Assembly: GCF_004114425.1 (NCBI RefSeq)
Contig: NZ_RDQF01000001.1
Location: 124,001 to 188,000, forward strand
DNA from: Bradyrhizobium vignae
GTDB lineage: Bacteria > Pseudomonadota > Alphaproteobacteria > Rhizobiales > Xanthobacteraceae
Direction of reading: 5' to 3'
Length of the DNA: 64,000 nt
Shown here: in pieces, positions 29,136-36,662 of the stretch
How the letters are laid out: each line of letters opens with the position of its first letter
Position numbering within the stretch: the stretch's first letter is position 1
Position numbers and translations under genes: made by a program
Notes under the pieces: generated by a model
Databases searched by the model: none
What the model was told of the DNA's origin: nothing
The model's input: the letters and a program-made list of their open reading frames with translations, nothing else

Positions 29136-29335
29136 GTTTTGCCTGAGGTCCCGGCGAGCTCAGAACAAAAACTGCGAAAACAACCCCATGCACAGTAGAA
29201 CGCGGCATCAGGCGTGACGCCGGGTGGATCGTGCGAAGCGTTTGACGCGACGGGGTTAATTGGACCGCGGCGCAATCGCCGCAAAGTGTGGCGAGAATCG
29301 AGCAAGACGACCTGGATGTTGCCTCACCCTCCGCT
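29136..29335. other. Gene-free spacer after the PBP gene
   Basis: Together with the repeats that follow (to 29502) this gives a 367-base gap between convergent genes. In these first 200 bases I see no credible reading frame, no tRNA-like fold and no strong terminator. An AC-rich patch (about 29164-29192) and a GGCGTGACGCC palindrome (29210-29222 region) are the only visible features. Confidence 0.6.
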
Positions 29336-29437
29336 GTCATTCCCCGCGAAGGCGGGGAATCCAGTACGCCGCGGCCTCTCGATTTGAATCACTGCGGCCT
29401 CTGGGATACTGGATCGCCCGCCTGCGCGGGCGATGAC
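29336..29437. repeat. Palindromic intergenic repeat (family D)
   Basis: It starts GTCATTCCCCGCGAAGG and ends CCTGCGCGGGCGATGAC. ATCCAGTACGCCGCGGC and CTCTGGGATACTGG are shared with 6467-6569. It sits between the convergent PBP and metallopeptidase genes. Confidence 0.78.
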
Positions 29438-29455
29438 ACCTCCCAAGATGCCAAC

Positions 29456-29502
29456 AGCATGATCTTTCCGGAAAACCGCTTCGCACTTTTCCGGATCATG
29501 CT
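29456..29502. repeat. Short palindromic repeat (AGCATGAT type)
   Basis: AGCATGAT (29456-29463) and ATCATGCT (29495-29502) are exact outer arms, with TTTCCGGAAAACCG and CTTTTCCGG as inner arms around GCTTCGC. Elements of this wording are, from memory, common in Bradyrhizobium and relatives. It abuts the stop codon of the metallopeptidase gene and can act as its transcript end. Confidence 0.75.
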
Positions 29503-30258
29503 TTAGTCCTCGATCCCATACCGGTGCAGATCGTTGCCGTACGTGTCGAGCCACTTCTTGGCGCGCTCCATCGACGGGCAGACCTTGCCGCATACGCGCC
29601 AGAACCGCGCCGAGTGGTTCATCTCGACGAGATGTGCGACCTCATGGGCGGCGAGATAGTCGAGCACGAAGGGTGGCGCGAGGATCAGGCGCCAGGAGAA
29701 CGACAGAGAGCCGGCAGAGGTGCAGGAACCCCAGCGGCTGGACTGGTCGCGGATCGAGAGCCGCTTGACCCTGACACCGAGCTCGGCGGCGTAGGCTTCC
29801 GCCGAGCGCTGCAAGTCGCGGCGCGCCTCGCGCTTGAGGAAGTCGCTGACGCGGCGGTCGACGTGTTCAAGGCCGCCGGCGACGCAGAGAATGCGCTCAC
29901 CGCTGTCGCGCATCTCGGTCCACACCGTGCCGCGCTGGCCGGCGCGATGAACGATGCGATGGGGCGTGCCGCGCAGCGGTATCACCGTGCCTGGCTGGAA
30001 GGGTGCGGCCTTCGGCAAGCGGCCAAGGCGCGCGGCGATCCACGCGCCGTGACGCTGCGCGAAATCCTTGGCTTCGGCGAGCGTGCCGCGCGGCGGCATG
30101 GTGAGGATGGCTTCGCGATCGCTCGGATGAATTCTGAGCGTGTAGCGGCGCGCGCGGCGGTGCCGGCGCAATCGGATGGCAAAAAATTGCGATCCGTGGG
30201 TGATGACGAGGGTCTTCGGTTCGTGGGGCCGACGATAGAGGAGTGCGCGAGTGGCCAT
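29503..30258 (-). CDS. YgjP/DUF45-type M48 metallopeptidase
   Basis: This protein of about 251 residues has the zinc motif HEVAHLVEMNHSARFW (HExxH followed by a downstream histidine). It is preceded by the family signature RDQSSRWGSCTSAGSLSFSWRLILAP and by RYTLRIHPSDREAILTMPP near the N-terminus. I chose ATG 30258; the open frame runs to 30342 but the extension is not conserved-looking. The cellular substrate of this family is unknown. It is preceded by a hairpin-rich gene-free spacer. Confidence 0.85.
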   Translation of the reverse strand: MATRALLYRRPHEPKTLVITHGSQFFAIRLRRHRRARRYTLRIHPSDREAILTMPPRGTLAEAKDFAQRHGAWIAARLGRLPKAAPFQPGTVIPLRGTPHRIVHRAGQRGTVWTEMRDSGERILCVAGGLEHVDRRVSDFLKREARRDLQRSAEAYAAELGVRVKRLSIRDQSSRWGSCTSAGSLSFSWRLILAPPFVLDYLAAHEVAHLVEMNHSARFWRVCGKVCPSMERAKKWLDTYGNDLHRYGIED

Positions 30259-30560
30259 GTCTGACAGTCCGGGGGGCAGGAGAGCGCCCGGATTCTGCCA
30301 TAACCGCCGCCAGGGAAAGCGCTCGGCGCAAAAACAAATCATTTGCCCAATATACAGCGGTCAGGCGTCCGGGAGGCCCTACAGACTGGGGTTGGAACCA
30401 TCAATTTTCGCCCCCGCTGGATGCATGCGACACCCCCAAGGGGTGAATAGAGACTCACTCCTACGAGGCTACCTAAATACCGCGAATCTGGAGGGAACTT
30501 GCCCCCGCTGGAAGCTCCGCCAGGGGCTGAGATTTCGACGGGAAAGCCGAAATCTGGAGG
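30259..30560. other. Gene-free spacer with hairpins and direct repeats, possible structured RNA
   Basis: This 302-base gap separates two minus-strand genes. GCCCCCGCTGGA occurs at 30410-30421 and again at 30501-30512, and AATCTGGAGG at 30485-30494 and 30551-30560. Hairpins are CACCCC-CAA-GGGGTG (30431-30445), a GCCCC..CTGG with CCAGGGGC fold (30501-30527) and AGATTTCG with CGAAATCT (30530-30555). None of the interspersed repeat families of this window is present. I cannot match it to a known RNA family. Confidence 0.45.
30530..30555 (-). terminator. Hairpin just past the PHB depolymerase stop codon
   Basis: AGATTTCG and CGAAATCT are exact 8-bp arms around a 10-base loop, five bases beyond the stop codon on the minus strand. 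No T-run follows, so factor-independent termination is uncertain; it may stabilise the mRNA end. Confidence 0.5.
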
Positions 30561-31889
30561 TTATTCGGCCGCAAGAGCCTGCAACGAGCTCGGATTCGAA
30601 GCCGAAACCATGAAATCGTGAATCCGCGGCACGATCTCCGACTTGAAACGCGATCCGTTGAACACGCCGTAATGTCCGACGCCCTTCTGGACGTAATGAA
30701 CGCGGCGATGATCGGGAATCGCGCTACACAATGTGTGCGTAGCTTCGGTCTGACCGAGACCGGAGATGTCGTCGTTCTCGCCTTCGACCGTCATCAACGC
30801 GACGCGCTTGATCTTGGAAGGATCGACGCGGGTTCCGCGATGGGTCATCTCGCCCTTCGGCAGCGAGTGCTTCACGAAGACGGTGTCGACCGTCTGCAGG
30901 TAATACTCGGCCGAGAGATCCATCACCGCGAGATATTCGTCATAGAAGTCGCGATGCTTGTCGACGAGGTCGCCATCGCCCTTCACCAGATTGGCGAACA
31001 GCTGCTTGTGGGCATCCATGTGCCGGTCGAGATTCATGCTGATGAAGCCGTTGAGCTGCAGGAATCCCGGATAGACGTCGCGCATCATGCCCGGATGCGG
31101 GAACGGCACCTTGGTGATGACGTGGTTGCGGAACCAGTCGATACCGCGCTCCTGGGCGAGGTTGTTCACCGCGGTCGGATTGCGGCGGGTGTCGATGGGT
31201 CCGCCCATCAGCGTCATCGAGGTCGGCACGAACGGATCGCGCCGTGCTTCCATGATCGAGACGGCCGCGACGACCGGCACGGAGGGCTGGCACACCGCCA
31301 TCACATGGGTGTTGCCGCCGAGAATGTGCAGCATCTCGATGACATAGTCGATGTAGTCGTCGAGATCGAAGCGGCCTTCGCTCAGCGGCACCATGCGGGC
31401 ATCGGCCCAGTCGGTGATGTAGACCTCATGCGCCGGCAGGAAGGCCTCGACCGTGCCGCGCAGAAGCGTCGCATAATGGCCGGACATCGGGGCCACGATC
31501 AGTACGCGCGGCTGAGGGCTGCGCAGCGGGCGGGCGAACTTGCGGTCGAAGTAGAGCAGCTTGCAGAACGGCTTTTCCCAGACCGAGCGGATTTCGACGG
31601 GGACGCGGATGCCGTTGACCTCGGTGTCGTCGATACCCCATTCCGGCTTGCCATAGCGGCGCGTGGTGCGCTCGAACAATTCGCAGGCCGCGGCGACCGA
31701 CTTGCCGACCTCGGTGCGAGCCCAGGGATTGAGGGGATTCTGAAACAGCAACTTGGTTGCGTCGGTGACCGCTCGTGCCGGATTGAGAGAGGCTTGAGCC
31801 ATCTCGTACATCCAGTACATCGGCGTCGTCAGGACCGGACTGCCTTCTGCAGCCAGGGGCGGCGCGCCGCCGAACTCACCAATGGGCAT
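30561..31889 (-). CDS. phaZ: Intracellular polyhydroxybutyrate depolymerase
   Basis: This 442-residue cytosolic enzyme hydrolyses stored PHB granules. The alpha/beta-hydrolase nucleophile is a cysteine in the family-specific HVMAVCQPSVPVVAA in place of the usual GxSxG serine. Other family blocks are QNPLNPWARTEVGKSVAAACELFERTTRRYGKPEWGI and the C-terminal KGVGHYGVFNGSRF, which carries the catalytic histidine. Its length and motifs match the PhaZ1/PhaZa type. It stands away from phaC and phasin genes and has its own promoter-like sequence upstream. Confidence 0.94.
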   Translation of the reverse strand: MPIGEFGGAPPLAAEGSPVLTTPMYWMYEMAQASLNPARAVTDATKLLFQNPLNPWARTEVGKSVAAACELFERTTRRYGKPEWGIDDTEVNGIRVPVEIRSVWEKPFCKLLYFDRKFARPLRSPQPRVLIVAPMSGHYATLLRGTVEAFLPAHEVYITDWADARMVPLSEGRFDLDDYIDYVIEMLHILGGNTHVMAVCQPSVPVVAAVSIMEARRDPFVPTSMTLMGGPIDTRRNPTAVNNLAQERGIDWFRNHVITKVPFPHPGMMRDVYPGFLQLNGFISMNLDRHMDAHKQLFANLVKGDGDLVDKHRDFYDEYLAVMDLSAEYYLQTVDTVFVKHSLPKGEMTHRGTRVDPSKIKRVALMTVEGENDDISGLGQTEATHTLCSAIPDHRRVHYVQKGVGHYGVFNGSRFKSEIVPRIHDFMVSASNPSSLQALAAE

Positions 31890-31915
31890 CGTTATATTCC
31901 TCTTCGCATCGCAAC

Positions 31916-31944
31916 ATACTGCCGGATGCGCAATATTGCGTCAA
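31916..31944 (-). promoter_or_regulatory. Candidate phaZ promoter with embedded palindrome
   Basis: On the minus strand TTGACG (31944-31939) and CAGTAT (31921-31916) are separated by 17 bases, a good -35/-10 spacing. The spacer contains the exact palindrome CGCAATATTGCG (31929-31940), overlapping the -35 edge. A repressor bound there would block the polymerase. The start codon is 27 bases downstream of the -10. Confidence 0.5.
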
Positions 31945-32010
31945 TGCGTGGTTCCGTACATCTACGTAGCCGAAACGAGTAAATCAGCCTGAATCCACGG
32001 GAAAGTGACG

Positions 32011-32829
32011 TTATTCGCCGCTCGAGAGCAGCGAGCCGTGCCTTCTGGCGCTGCGCAATAGGGCAAGGAATGCCCCAAAAGAAGCAACCAGCAGCACCGC
32101 GTTGATGGCCAACGCCTCCAGCATCAGATCGGTCCTAAAGGCGTGCTCGATCAGCAGCGCGCGCATTCCCTCGAAGGCGTAGGTCGGCGGCAACGCCCAG
32201 GCGACGTATTGCAGCCAGGCAGGGAGCACGCTGACGGGATAATAGACGCAGGCCAGCGGCAGGATGGCGAACATCAGGGTCCAGACGATGCTCTCGGCGC
32301 CGAGGCCGTTGCGCAGCACCAGGCCCGAGACGAAGATGCCGACCGACCAGCTCGTGAAGATCAGATTGCAGAAGAACGCGATCAGCGGCAGGCCGAGGGC
32401 ATAGACGTTGAAGTGAAACAGGACCAGCGCGAGCAGGGTCATGGGGATGATCCCGATCGCGAGCCGGATCAGGCTCATGACCATCAGCGACAGCAGAAAC
32501 TCGATCGGCTTCACCGGACTCATCATGAGGTTGCCGATGTTGCGCGCCCACATCTCCTCCAGGAACGAGATGGAGAAGCCGAGCTGGCCGCGGAACAGGA
32601 TGTCCCAGAGGATGACGGCGCCGATCAGCGTGCCGCCGGCGCGCGCGAAGAAATTGGCGTTCTCGGCGATGTAGAGCTGGAGGAAGCCCCAGGTGATGAC
32701 CTGCAGTGCCGGCCAGTACAACAGCTCGAGCAGCCGCGGCCAGGACGACATGAGGAGGTACCAATAGCGCAGGATCATCGCGCCGATGCGATGGACGGAT
32801 ATGCCGCGGTGGAGGGAGAGTTCGGTCAT
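32011..32829 (-). CDS. ABC-2 type transporter permease
   Basis: This 272-residue inner-membrane protein has about six hydrophobic segments: an N-terminal amphipathic start, FLQLYIAENANFFARAGGTLIGAVILWDI, MMSPVKPIEFLLSLMVMSLIRL and a C-terminal AWALPPTYAFEGMRALL. The last is typical of NodJ/DrrB-like ABC-2 permeases. It follows its ATPase gene by 52 bases on the same strand, making a two-gene exporter. Its substrate is unknown. Confidence 0.88.
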   Translation of the reverse strand: MTELSLHRGISVHRIGAMILRYWYLLMSSWPRLLELLYWPALQVITWGFLQLYIAENANFFARAGGTLIGAVILWDILFRGQLGFSISFLEEMWARNIGNLMMSPVKPIEFLLSLMVMSLIRLAIGIIPMTLLALVLFHFNVYALGLPLIAFFCNLIFTSWSVGIFVSGLVLRNGLGAESIVWTLMFAILPLACVYYPVSVLPAWLQYVAWALPPTYAFEGMRALLIEHAFRTDLMLEALAINAVLLVASFGAFLALLRSARRHGSLLSSGE

Positions 32830-32881
32830 GGGTGCACCGCGCAGCTCGGATGAGACCCGTTACCCCATCTACGATTGCAGC

Positions 32882-33685
32882 TCACCTCGCCGCCTCCTTT
32901 GCGCCGTTCACCCGGCCGCGCGCGACGTCCAGAAACACCTCCTCCAGCGTGGTGCGGTTGTAGCGGGCCATGATCGCCTCCGGTGCGTCGTCGTCCTCGA
33001 TCCGACCGCGTTTCATGATGATGACGCGGTCGCAGAGCCGCTCGACCTCGAGCATGTTGTGCGAGGCCAGCAGGATGGTGGCGTTTTTGTTCCGGCGGTA
33101 CCGCTCCAGATGCGCGCGCACCCAGTCGGCGGTATCAGGATCGAGCGAGGCGGTCGGCTCGTCCAGGAGCAGCAGCTCGGGCTGGTTGATCAGCGCTTTC
33201 GCCAGCGCAACGCGGGTCTTCTGCCCGGCGGAGAGCTTGCCGTTGGCGCGGTCAATGAAATCGCCGAGGTCGAGATCCTCGGCGAGCTCAGCGATGCGGT
33301 CGGCGAGATTCTTCACTGCATAGAGCTTGCCGAACACGGTGAGATTCTGCCGCACCGTGAGCCGCATCGGCATGTCGACGTAAGGGCTCTCGAAATTCAT
33401 CCGCCCCAGCACGGCTGCGCTGTCCTCGGGCATCCTGTGACCGAGCACCTGGACGCGGCCGGAGGTCGGCAGTACCAGACCCATGATCATCGCGATGGTC
33501 GTGGTCTTGCCGGCGCCGTTGCCGCCGAGGAGCCCGGTAATGCTGCCGCGCGCAAGCGAAAAGGAGATGTCGTCGACGGCGCGGGTCTGCTTGTAGACCT
33601 TGACGAGGTGATCGACCGCGATTGCCGCGGGCGAAATGCGATCCGCGACAGTCGGCCGACTTGAAGCCTTGTCATTCTCGGTCAT
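32882..33685 (-). CDS. ABC-2 type transporter ATPase
   Basis: This 267-residue exporter ATPase has LLGGNGAGKTTTIAMIMGL (Walker A), KLSAGQKTRVALAKAL (signature with SAGQ in place of SGGQ), LLLLDEPTASLDPDT (Walker B) and LLASHNMLEVERLCDRVI (H-loop). I chose ATG 33685. The same frame stays open upstream to 35188, but that part is antisense to regS and reads as low-complexity sequence. It is the first gene of the exporter pair and divergent from regS. Confidence 0.9.
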   Translation of the reverse strand: MTENDKASSRPTVADRISPAAIAVDHLVKVYKQTRAVDDISFSLARGSITGLLGGNGAGKTTTIAMIMGLVLPTSGRVQVLGHRMPEDSAAVLGRMNFESPYVDMPMRLTVRQNLTVFGKLYAVKNLADRIAELAEDLDLGDFIDRANGKLSAGQKTRVALAKALINQPELLLLDEPTASLDPDTADWVRAHLERYRRNKNATILLASHNMLEVERLCDRVIIMKRGRIEDDDAPEAIMARYNRTTLEEVFLDVARGRVNGAKEAAR

Positions 33686-33793
33686 GCTGGCCGTTCTTCT
33701 GCTATTGCAGCGAAGAGCGCAAGGCTTGTAATTCCTGGCAGGTTCCGTGAGCCGCGCGTTTGTGACTTGGAAGGCACCGCCACATTGGCCGAT

Positions 33794-35116
33794 ATGACCG
33801 AAATTGCCGATTCCGACTTCCGCCACGCGCAGCGGCATATCCGCCTCGACACCATCCTGCGGCTGCGTTGGCTGGCGGTGCTGGGCCAGCTCGCCGCGAT
33901 CTTCATCGTGGCCCAGGGGCTCGAGTTCAACGTCGAGATCGTCCCCTGTGTCAGCATCATTGCGCTGTCGGCGACGCTCAATCTGGCGCTCCAGACCGCG
34001 GCCAATCCGATGCGGCGGCTGGAGCCGATGCAGGCGGCTGGCCTCCTCGCGCTGAACATCGTGGAGCTGGCAGGTCTGCTGTTCTTCACCGGCGGACTGC
34101 AGAACCCGTTCTCGTTCCTGTTCCTCGCGCCCGTGCTGATCTCGGCGACCGCGCTGCCGGCCCGCTTCACCTTCGGCCTCGGCCTGCTCGCGGTTGCCTG
34201 CGCGTCGGCGCTGTTCTTCTTCCATTTTCCACTGCCGTGGGATTCCGAAGATCCGTTGGTGCTGCCGCCGATCTATCTCGTCGGCGTCTGGCTCTCGATC
34301 GCGCTCGCGATCGGCGTGACCAGCCTCTACTCCTTCCAGGTGACCGAGGAAGCGCGCAAGCTTGCCGACGCGTTGGCCGCGACCGAGCTGGTGCTGACGC
34401 GCGAGCAGCATCTGACCCAGCTCGATGGCCTTGCTGCCGCGGCCGCGCACGAGCTCGGCACGCCGCTCGCAACCATCTTCCTGATCTCGCGCGAATTGGA
34501 GAAGACGGTGAAGGACGCGAGCATCGCCGCCGACCTGAAGACCTTGCGCGAGCAGACCCAGCGCTGCCGCGACATCTTGAGCAAGATCACCCAGCTCTCC
34601 TCCACCGGAGCACCGTTCGACCGCATGAAACTGTCGGAGCTGATCGAGGAGGTGGTGGCGCCACACCGCGATTTCGGCGTCGAGATCAAGGTTCGGATCG
34701 CGGTGGCGGCGGCGTCCGAGCCGGTCGGCTCGCGCAATCCGGCAATCCTCTACGGTATCGGCAACATCGTCGAGAACGCAGTCGATTTCGCTCGCACCAC
34801 CGTCGAGGTGAACGCCTGGTGGAACAAGGACAATATCGAGCTCGTGATCTCCGACGATGGCCCCGGCATTCCGCCCGATATCCTCAATCGGATCGGCGAG
34901 CCCTATCTGTCGCGGCGGCGCACCCAGGATGACGGCGGCGGCGAACGGCGTGGCCTCGGCCTCGGCGTGTTCATCGCGCGAACCCTGCTCGAACGCACCG
35001 GAGCCAAGGTCTCGTTTACCAACCGGATCTTTCCGGAACACGGCGCCGTGGTTCAGATCACATGGCCGAGACAGCGTTTTGAGGCTATCGAGACGCTCGA
35101 ACAAACAATAGGATAG
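33794..35116 (+). CDS. regS: Redox-responsive sensor histidine kinase RegS (RegB/PrrB family)
   Basis: This 440-residue membrane kinase has about six N-terminal membrane helices with GGLQNPF at residues 100-106, the quinone/redox-sensing loop of the RegB family. The phospho-acceptor is H219 in AAAAHELGTPLATIF. C258 lies in EQTQRCRDIL, the conserved redox cysteine position. The ATPase has GIGNIVENAVDFA and DDGPGIP boxes. I chose ATG 33794. It is followed by its response regulator after 102 bases. In Bradyrhizobium this system links redox state to nitrogen fixation and respiration genes. Confidence 0.93.
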   Translation: MTEIADSDFRHAQRHIRLDTILRLRWLAVLGQLAAIFIVAQGLEFNVEIVPCVSIIALSATLNLALQTAANPMRRLEPMQAAGLLALNIVELAGLLFFTGGLQNPFSFLFLAPVLISATALPARFTFGLGLLAVACASALFFFHFPLPWDSEDPLVLPPIYLVGVWLSIALAIGVTSLYSFQVTEEARKLADALAATELVLTREQHLTQLDGLAAAAAHELGTPLATIFLISRELEKTVKDASIAADLKTLREQTQRCRDILSKITQLSSTGAPFDRMKLSELIEEVVAPHRDFGVEIKVRIAVAAASEPVGSRNPAILYGIGNIVENAVDFARTTVEVNAWWNKDNIELVISDDGPGIPPDILNRIGEPYLSRRRTQDDGGGERRGLGLGVFIARTLLERTGAKVSFTNRIFPEHGAVVQITWPRQRFEAIETLEQTIG

Positions 35117-35118
35117 CC

Positions 35119-35133
35119 GCGACCTTGCGTCGC
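35119..35133. promoter_or_regulatory. RegR-box-like site upstream of regR
   Basis: GCGACCTTGCGTCGC matches the RegR-box consensus as I recall it for B. japonicum (GNGRCRTTNNGNCGC) at every fixed position but one (C for R at position 6). It lies in the regS-regR gap, 86 bases before the regR start. Autoregulation is inferred. Confidence 0.45.
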
Positions 35134-35218
35134 ACAACGGGGCGGATCGACGATTTGCCGCCTTGGCACCGCGCGATTGCGACGCCATATGTCAATGCGC
35201 TGGAGAGAGGACACAACC

Positions 35219-35773
35219 TTGAACGCCATCGCCGAACTGAACGAACAGACCGACCGCTCGCTGCTCATCGTTGAGGACGACAAACCGTTCCTGGAGCGGC
35301 TGTCGCGCGCCATGGAGACACGGGGCTTTGCCGTGACATCATGCGACACTGTCTCCGACGGACTTGCGCAGATCGGCAAGTCGGCCCCGGCCTTCGCGGT
35401 GGTGGATTTGCGGCTCGGTGACGGCAATGGCCTCGACGTGGTCTCGGCGTTGAAGAAGAAGCGCCCGGACGCACGCGCGATCGTGCTGACCGGTTATGGC
35501 AACATCGCCACCGCCGTCACCGCGGTGAAGATGGGCGCGATTGATTATCTCTCCAAGCCCGCGGATGCCGACGACGTCGTCGCCGCACTGCTCTCGACCA
35601 ATGCGGAAAAGTCCGAGCTGCCGACGAATCCGATGTCGGCCGACCGCGTCCGCTGGGAGCACATTCAGCGCATTTACGAGATGTGCAACCGCAACGTCTC
35701 GGAAACGGCGCGCCGGCTGAACATGCACCGGCGCACGTTGCAGCGGATTCTGGCGAAGCGCGCGCCGCGGTGA
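35219..35773 (+). CDS. regR: Response regulator RegR (RegA/PrrA family)
   Basis: This 184-residue regulator pairs with RegS. The receiver has the acidic pocket LLIVEDD, phospho-acceptor D63 in FAVVDLRLGDGNG, the threonine in VLTGYG and the lysine in LSKPAD. A proline-containing linker leads to a Fis-type helix-turn-helix, NVSETARRLNMHRRTLQRILAKR. I chose TTG 35219 because GGAGAGAGG precedes it with 8-base spacing; this gives exactly the family length and places the phospho-acceptor at residue 63. An upstream ATG at 35177 has no such site. Confidence 0.92.
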   Translation: MNAIAELNEQTDRSLLIVEDDKPFLERLSRAMETRGFAVTSCDTVSDGLAQIGKSAPAFAVVDLRLGDGNGLDVVSALKKKRPDARAIVLTGYGNIATAVTAVKMGAIDYLSKPADADDVVAALLSTNAEKSELPTNPMSADRVRWEHIQRIYEMCNRNVSETARRLNMHRRTLQRILAKRAPR

Positions 35774-35790
35774 GTTTCAGCCGTACTCGT

Positions 35791-35889
35791 GCCCGGGACG
35801 CAGCGCAGCGCGAAGTGATGCGCTGCTGAGCCGGGGCCCATGCCTCGGCTTGAACCACTGTCTGCTGGGTCCCGGCTCTGCGCAGCAAT
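35791..35889. repeat. Palindromic intergenic repeat (family B, divergent copy)
   Basis: It contains GAGCCGGG (35828-35835) and CCCGGCTC (35871-35878) as exact arms, with GCGCAGCGCGAAGTGATGCGCTG as a second fold. It fills most of the gap between convergent regR and mmcB. Confidence 0.6.
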
Positions 35890-35903
35890 GCACCGGAACC
35901 ATC

Positions 35904-36392
35904 CTACTCCCAAAAGTCGACGTGACCCTGAGGATCGACCAGGCGGTTGATCCGAAGCGCTGCTGCCATTCCAAATCGCACCGTCATCTGCTTGCGCGTG
36001 GCGGCAGCCAGCTTGTGCTCGGGCGCCTCGCAATGCAGGTGCGCGCCATAGGCGTCGGCGATGATCAGGCCGGTGTCTTCAGGAAAGATCTCGCAGGGCA
36101 GATCCTGCGTGAAGGCGAAGAACAGCCGGTCGCAATGGGCGCGGTATTCGTGCCATTTCTGGTCGGCGCGCAGATCCTCCACCGACGACTTGATCTCGAC
36201 GATCCAGATCTCGCCGCGCTCGTTCAGCGCCACGAGATCGGCGCGCCGGCCCGACGGCAGCGGCAATTCGCTGATGCAGGAGAAGCCGAGCGAGCGCAAA
36301 AGCCGCGCCGTGCCGCGCGCGATGGCGAGCGCCGTCTCCGACTGGCGGCGATCGGGCGGCGGCACGAGGGCGATGCGGGCGGTGTTGTCCAT
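35904..36392 (-). CDS. mmcB: MmcB-family DNA repair protein
   Basis: This protein of about 162 residues has a PD-(D/E)xK nuclease-like core, RRADLVALNERGEIWIVEIKSS (D...ExK), preceded by RGTARLLRSLGFSCISELPLPSG. The conserved tail is HLHCEAPEHKLAAATRKQMTVRFGMAAALRINRL. In Caulobacter the family was found among SOS/mutagenesis genes. I chose ATG 36392; the frame is open to 36602 over a palindromic repeat, which is not coding. Confidence 0.82.
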   Translation of the reverse strand: MDNTARIALVPPPDRRQSETALAIARGTARLLRSLGFSCISELPLPSGRRADLVALNERGEIWIVEIKSSVEDLRADQKWHEYRAHCDRLFFAFTQDLPCEIFPEDTGLIIADAYGAHLHCEAPEHKLAAATRKQMTVRFGMAAALRINRLVDPQGHVDFWE

Positions 36393-36443
36393 GGGGGCAA
36401 GATAGCCGATTCCATGAAGCGCGGACACTGTCTCCCCCCACCC

Positions 36444-36583
36444 GTCATTCCGGGGCGCGCACAGCGCGAGCCCGGAATCCATAACCACAGGGAGACGTGT
36501 CGGGCAAAGCAGGTAACTCCGACTCTTCGCAAAACTGCTGCCTGTGGTTATGGGTCCCGGGCTCGCGCTGCGCGCGCCCCGAC
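36444..36583. repeat. Palindromic intergenic repeat (family B with CCATAACCAC core)
   Basis: GTCATTCCGGGGCGCGC opens and GCGCGCGCCCCGAC closes it. GAGCCCGGAATCCATAACCAC pairs with GTGGTTATGGGTCCCGGGCTC (in pieces) as a long inner stem. It lies between divergent mmcB and the first GH13 gene. Confidence 0.8.
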
Positions 36584-36662
36584 GGCGAGTGCGGAACCGC
36601 ACTCGCCCTTAACACTTATTACGCAGCCGCCGCACCCGGGCGGAACCACCCAGGCTGCGCGC

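Noticed and set aside
30523-30545. GGGGCTGA...TTCGACGGG resembles the 5' end of tmRNA.
   Set aside because: The bases are explained by the AGATTTCG/CGAAATCT hairpin. No tag reading frame, T-arm or acceptor piece is present on either strand, and the sequence runs directly into the phaZ 3' end.
33686-35188. Long minus-strand open frame continuous with the ABC-2 ATPase gene.
   Set aside because: It is antisense to regS, which has clear family motifs. The extension reads as arginine/glutamine-rich low-complexity protein, and a normal ATPase start exists at 33685.
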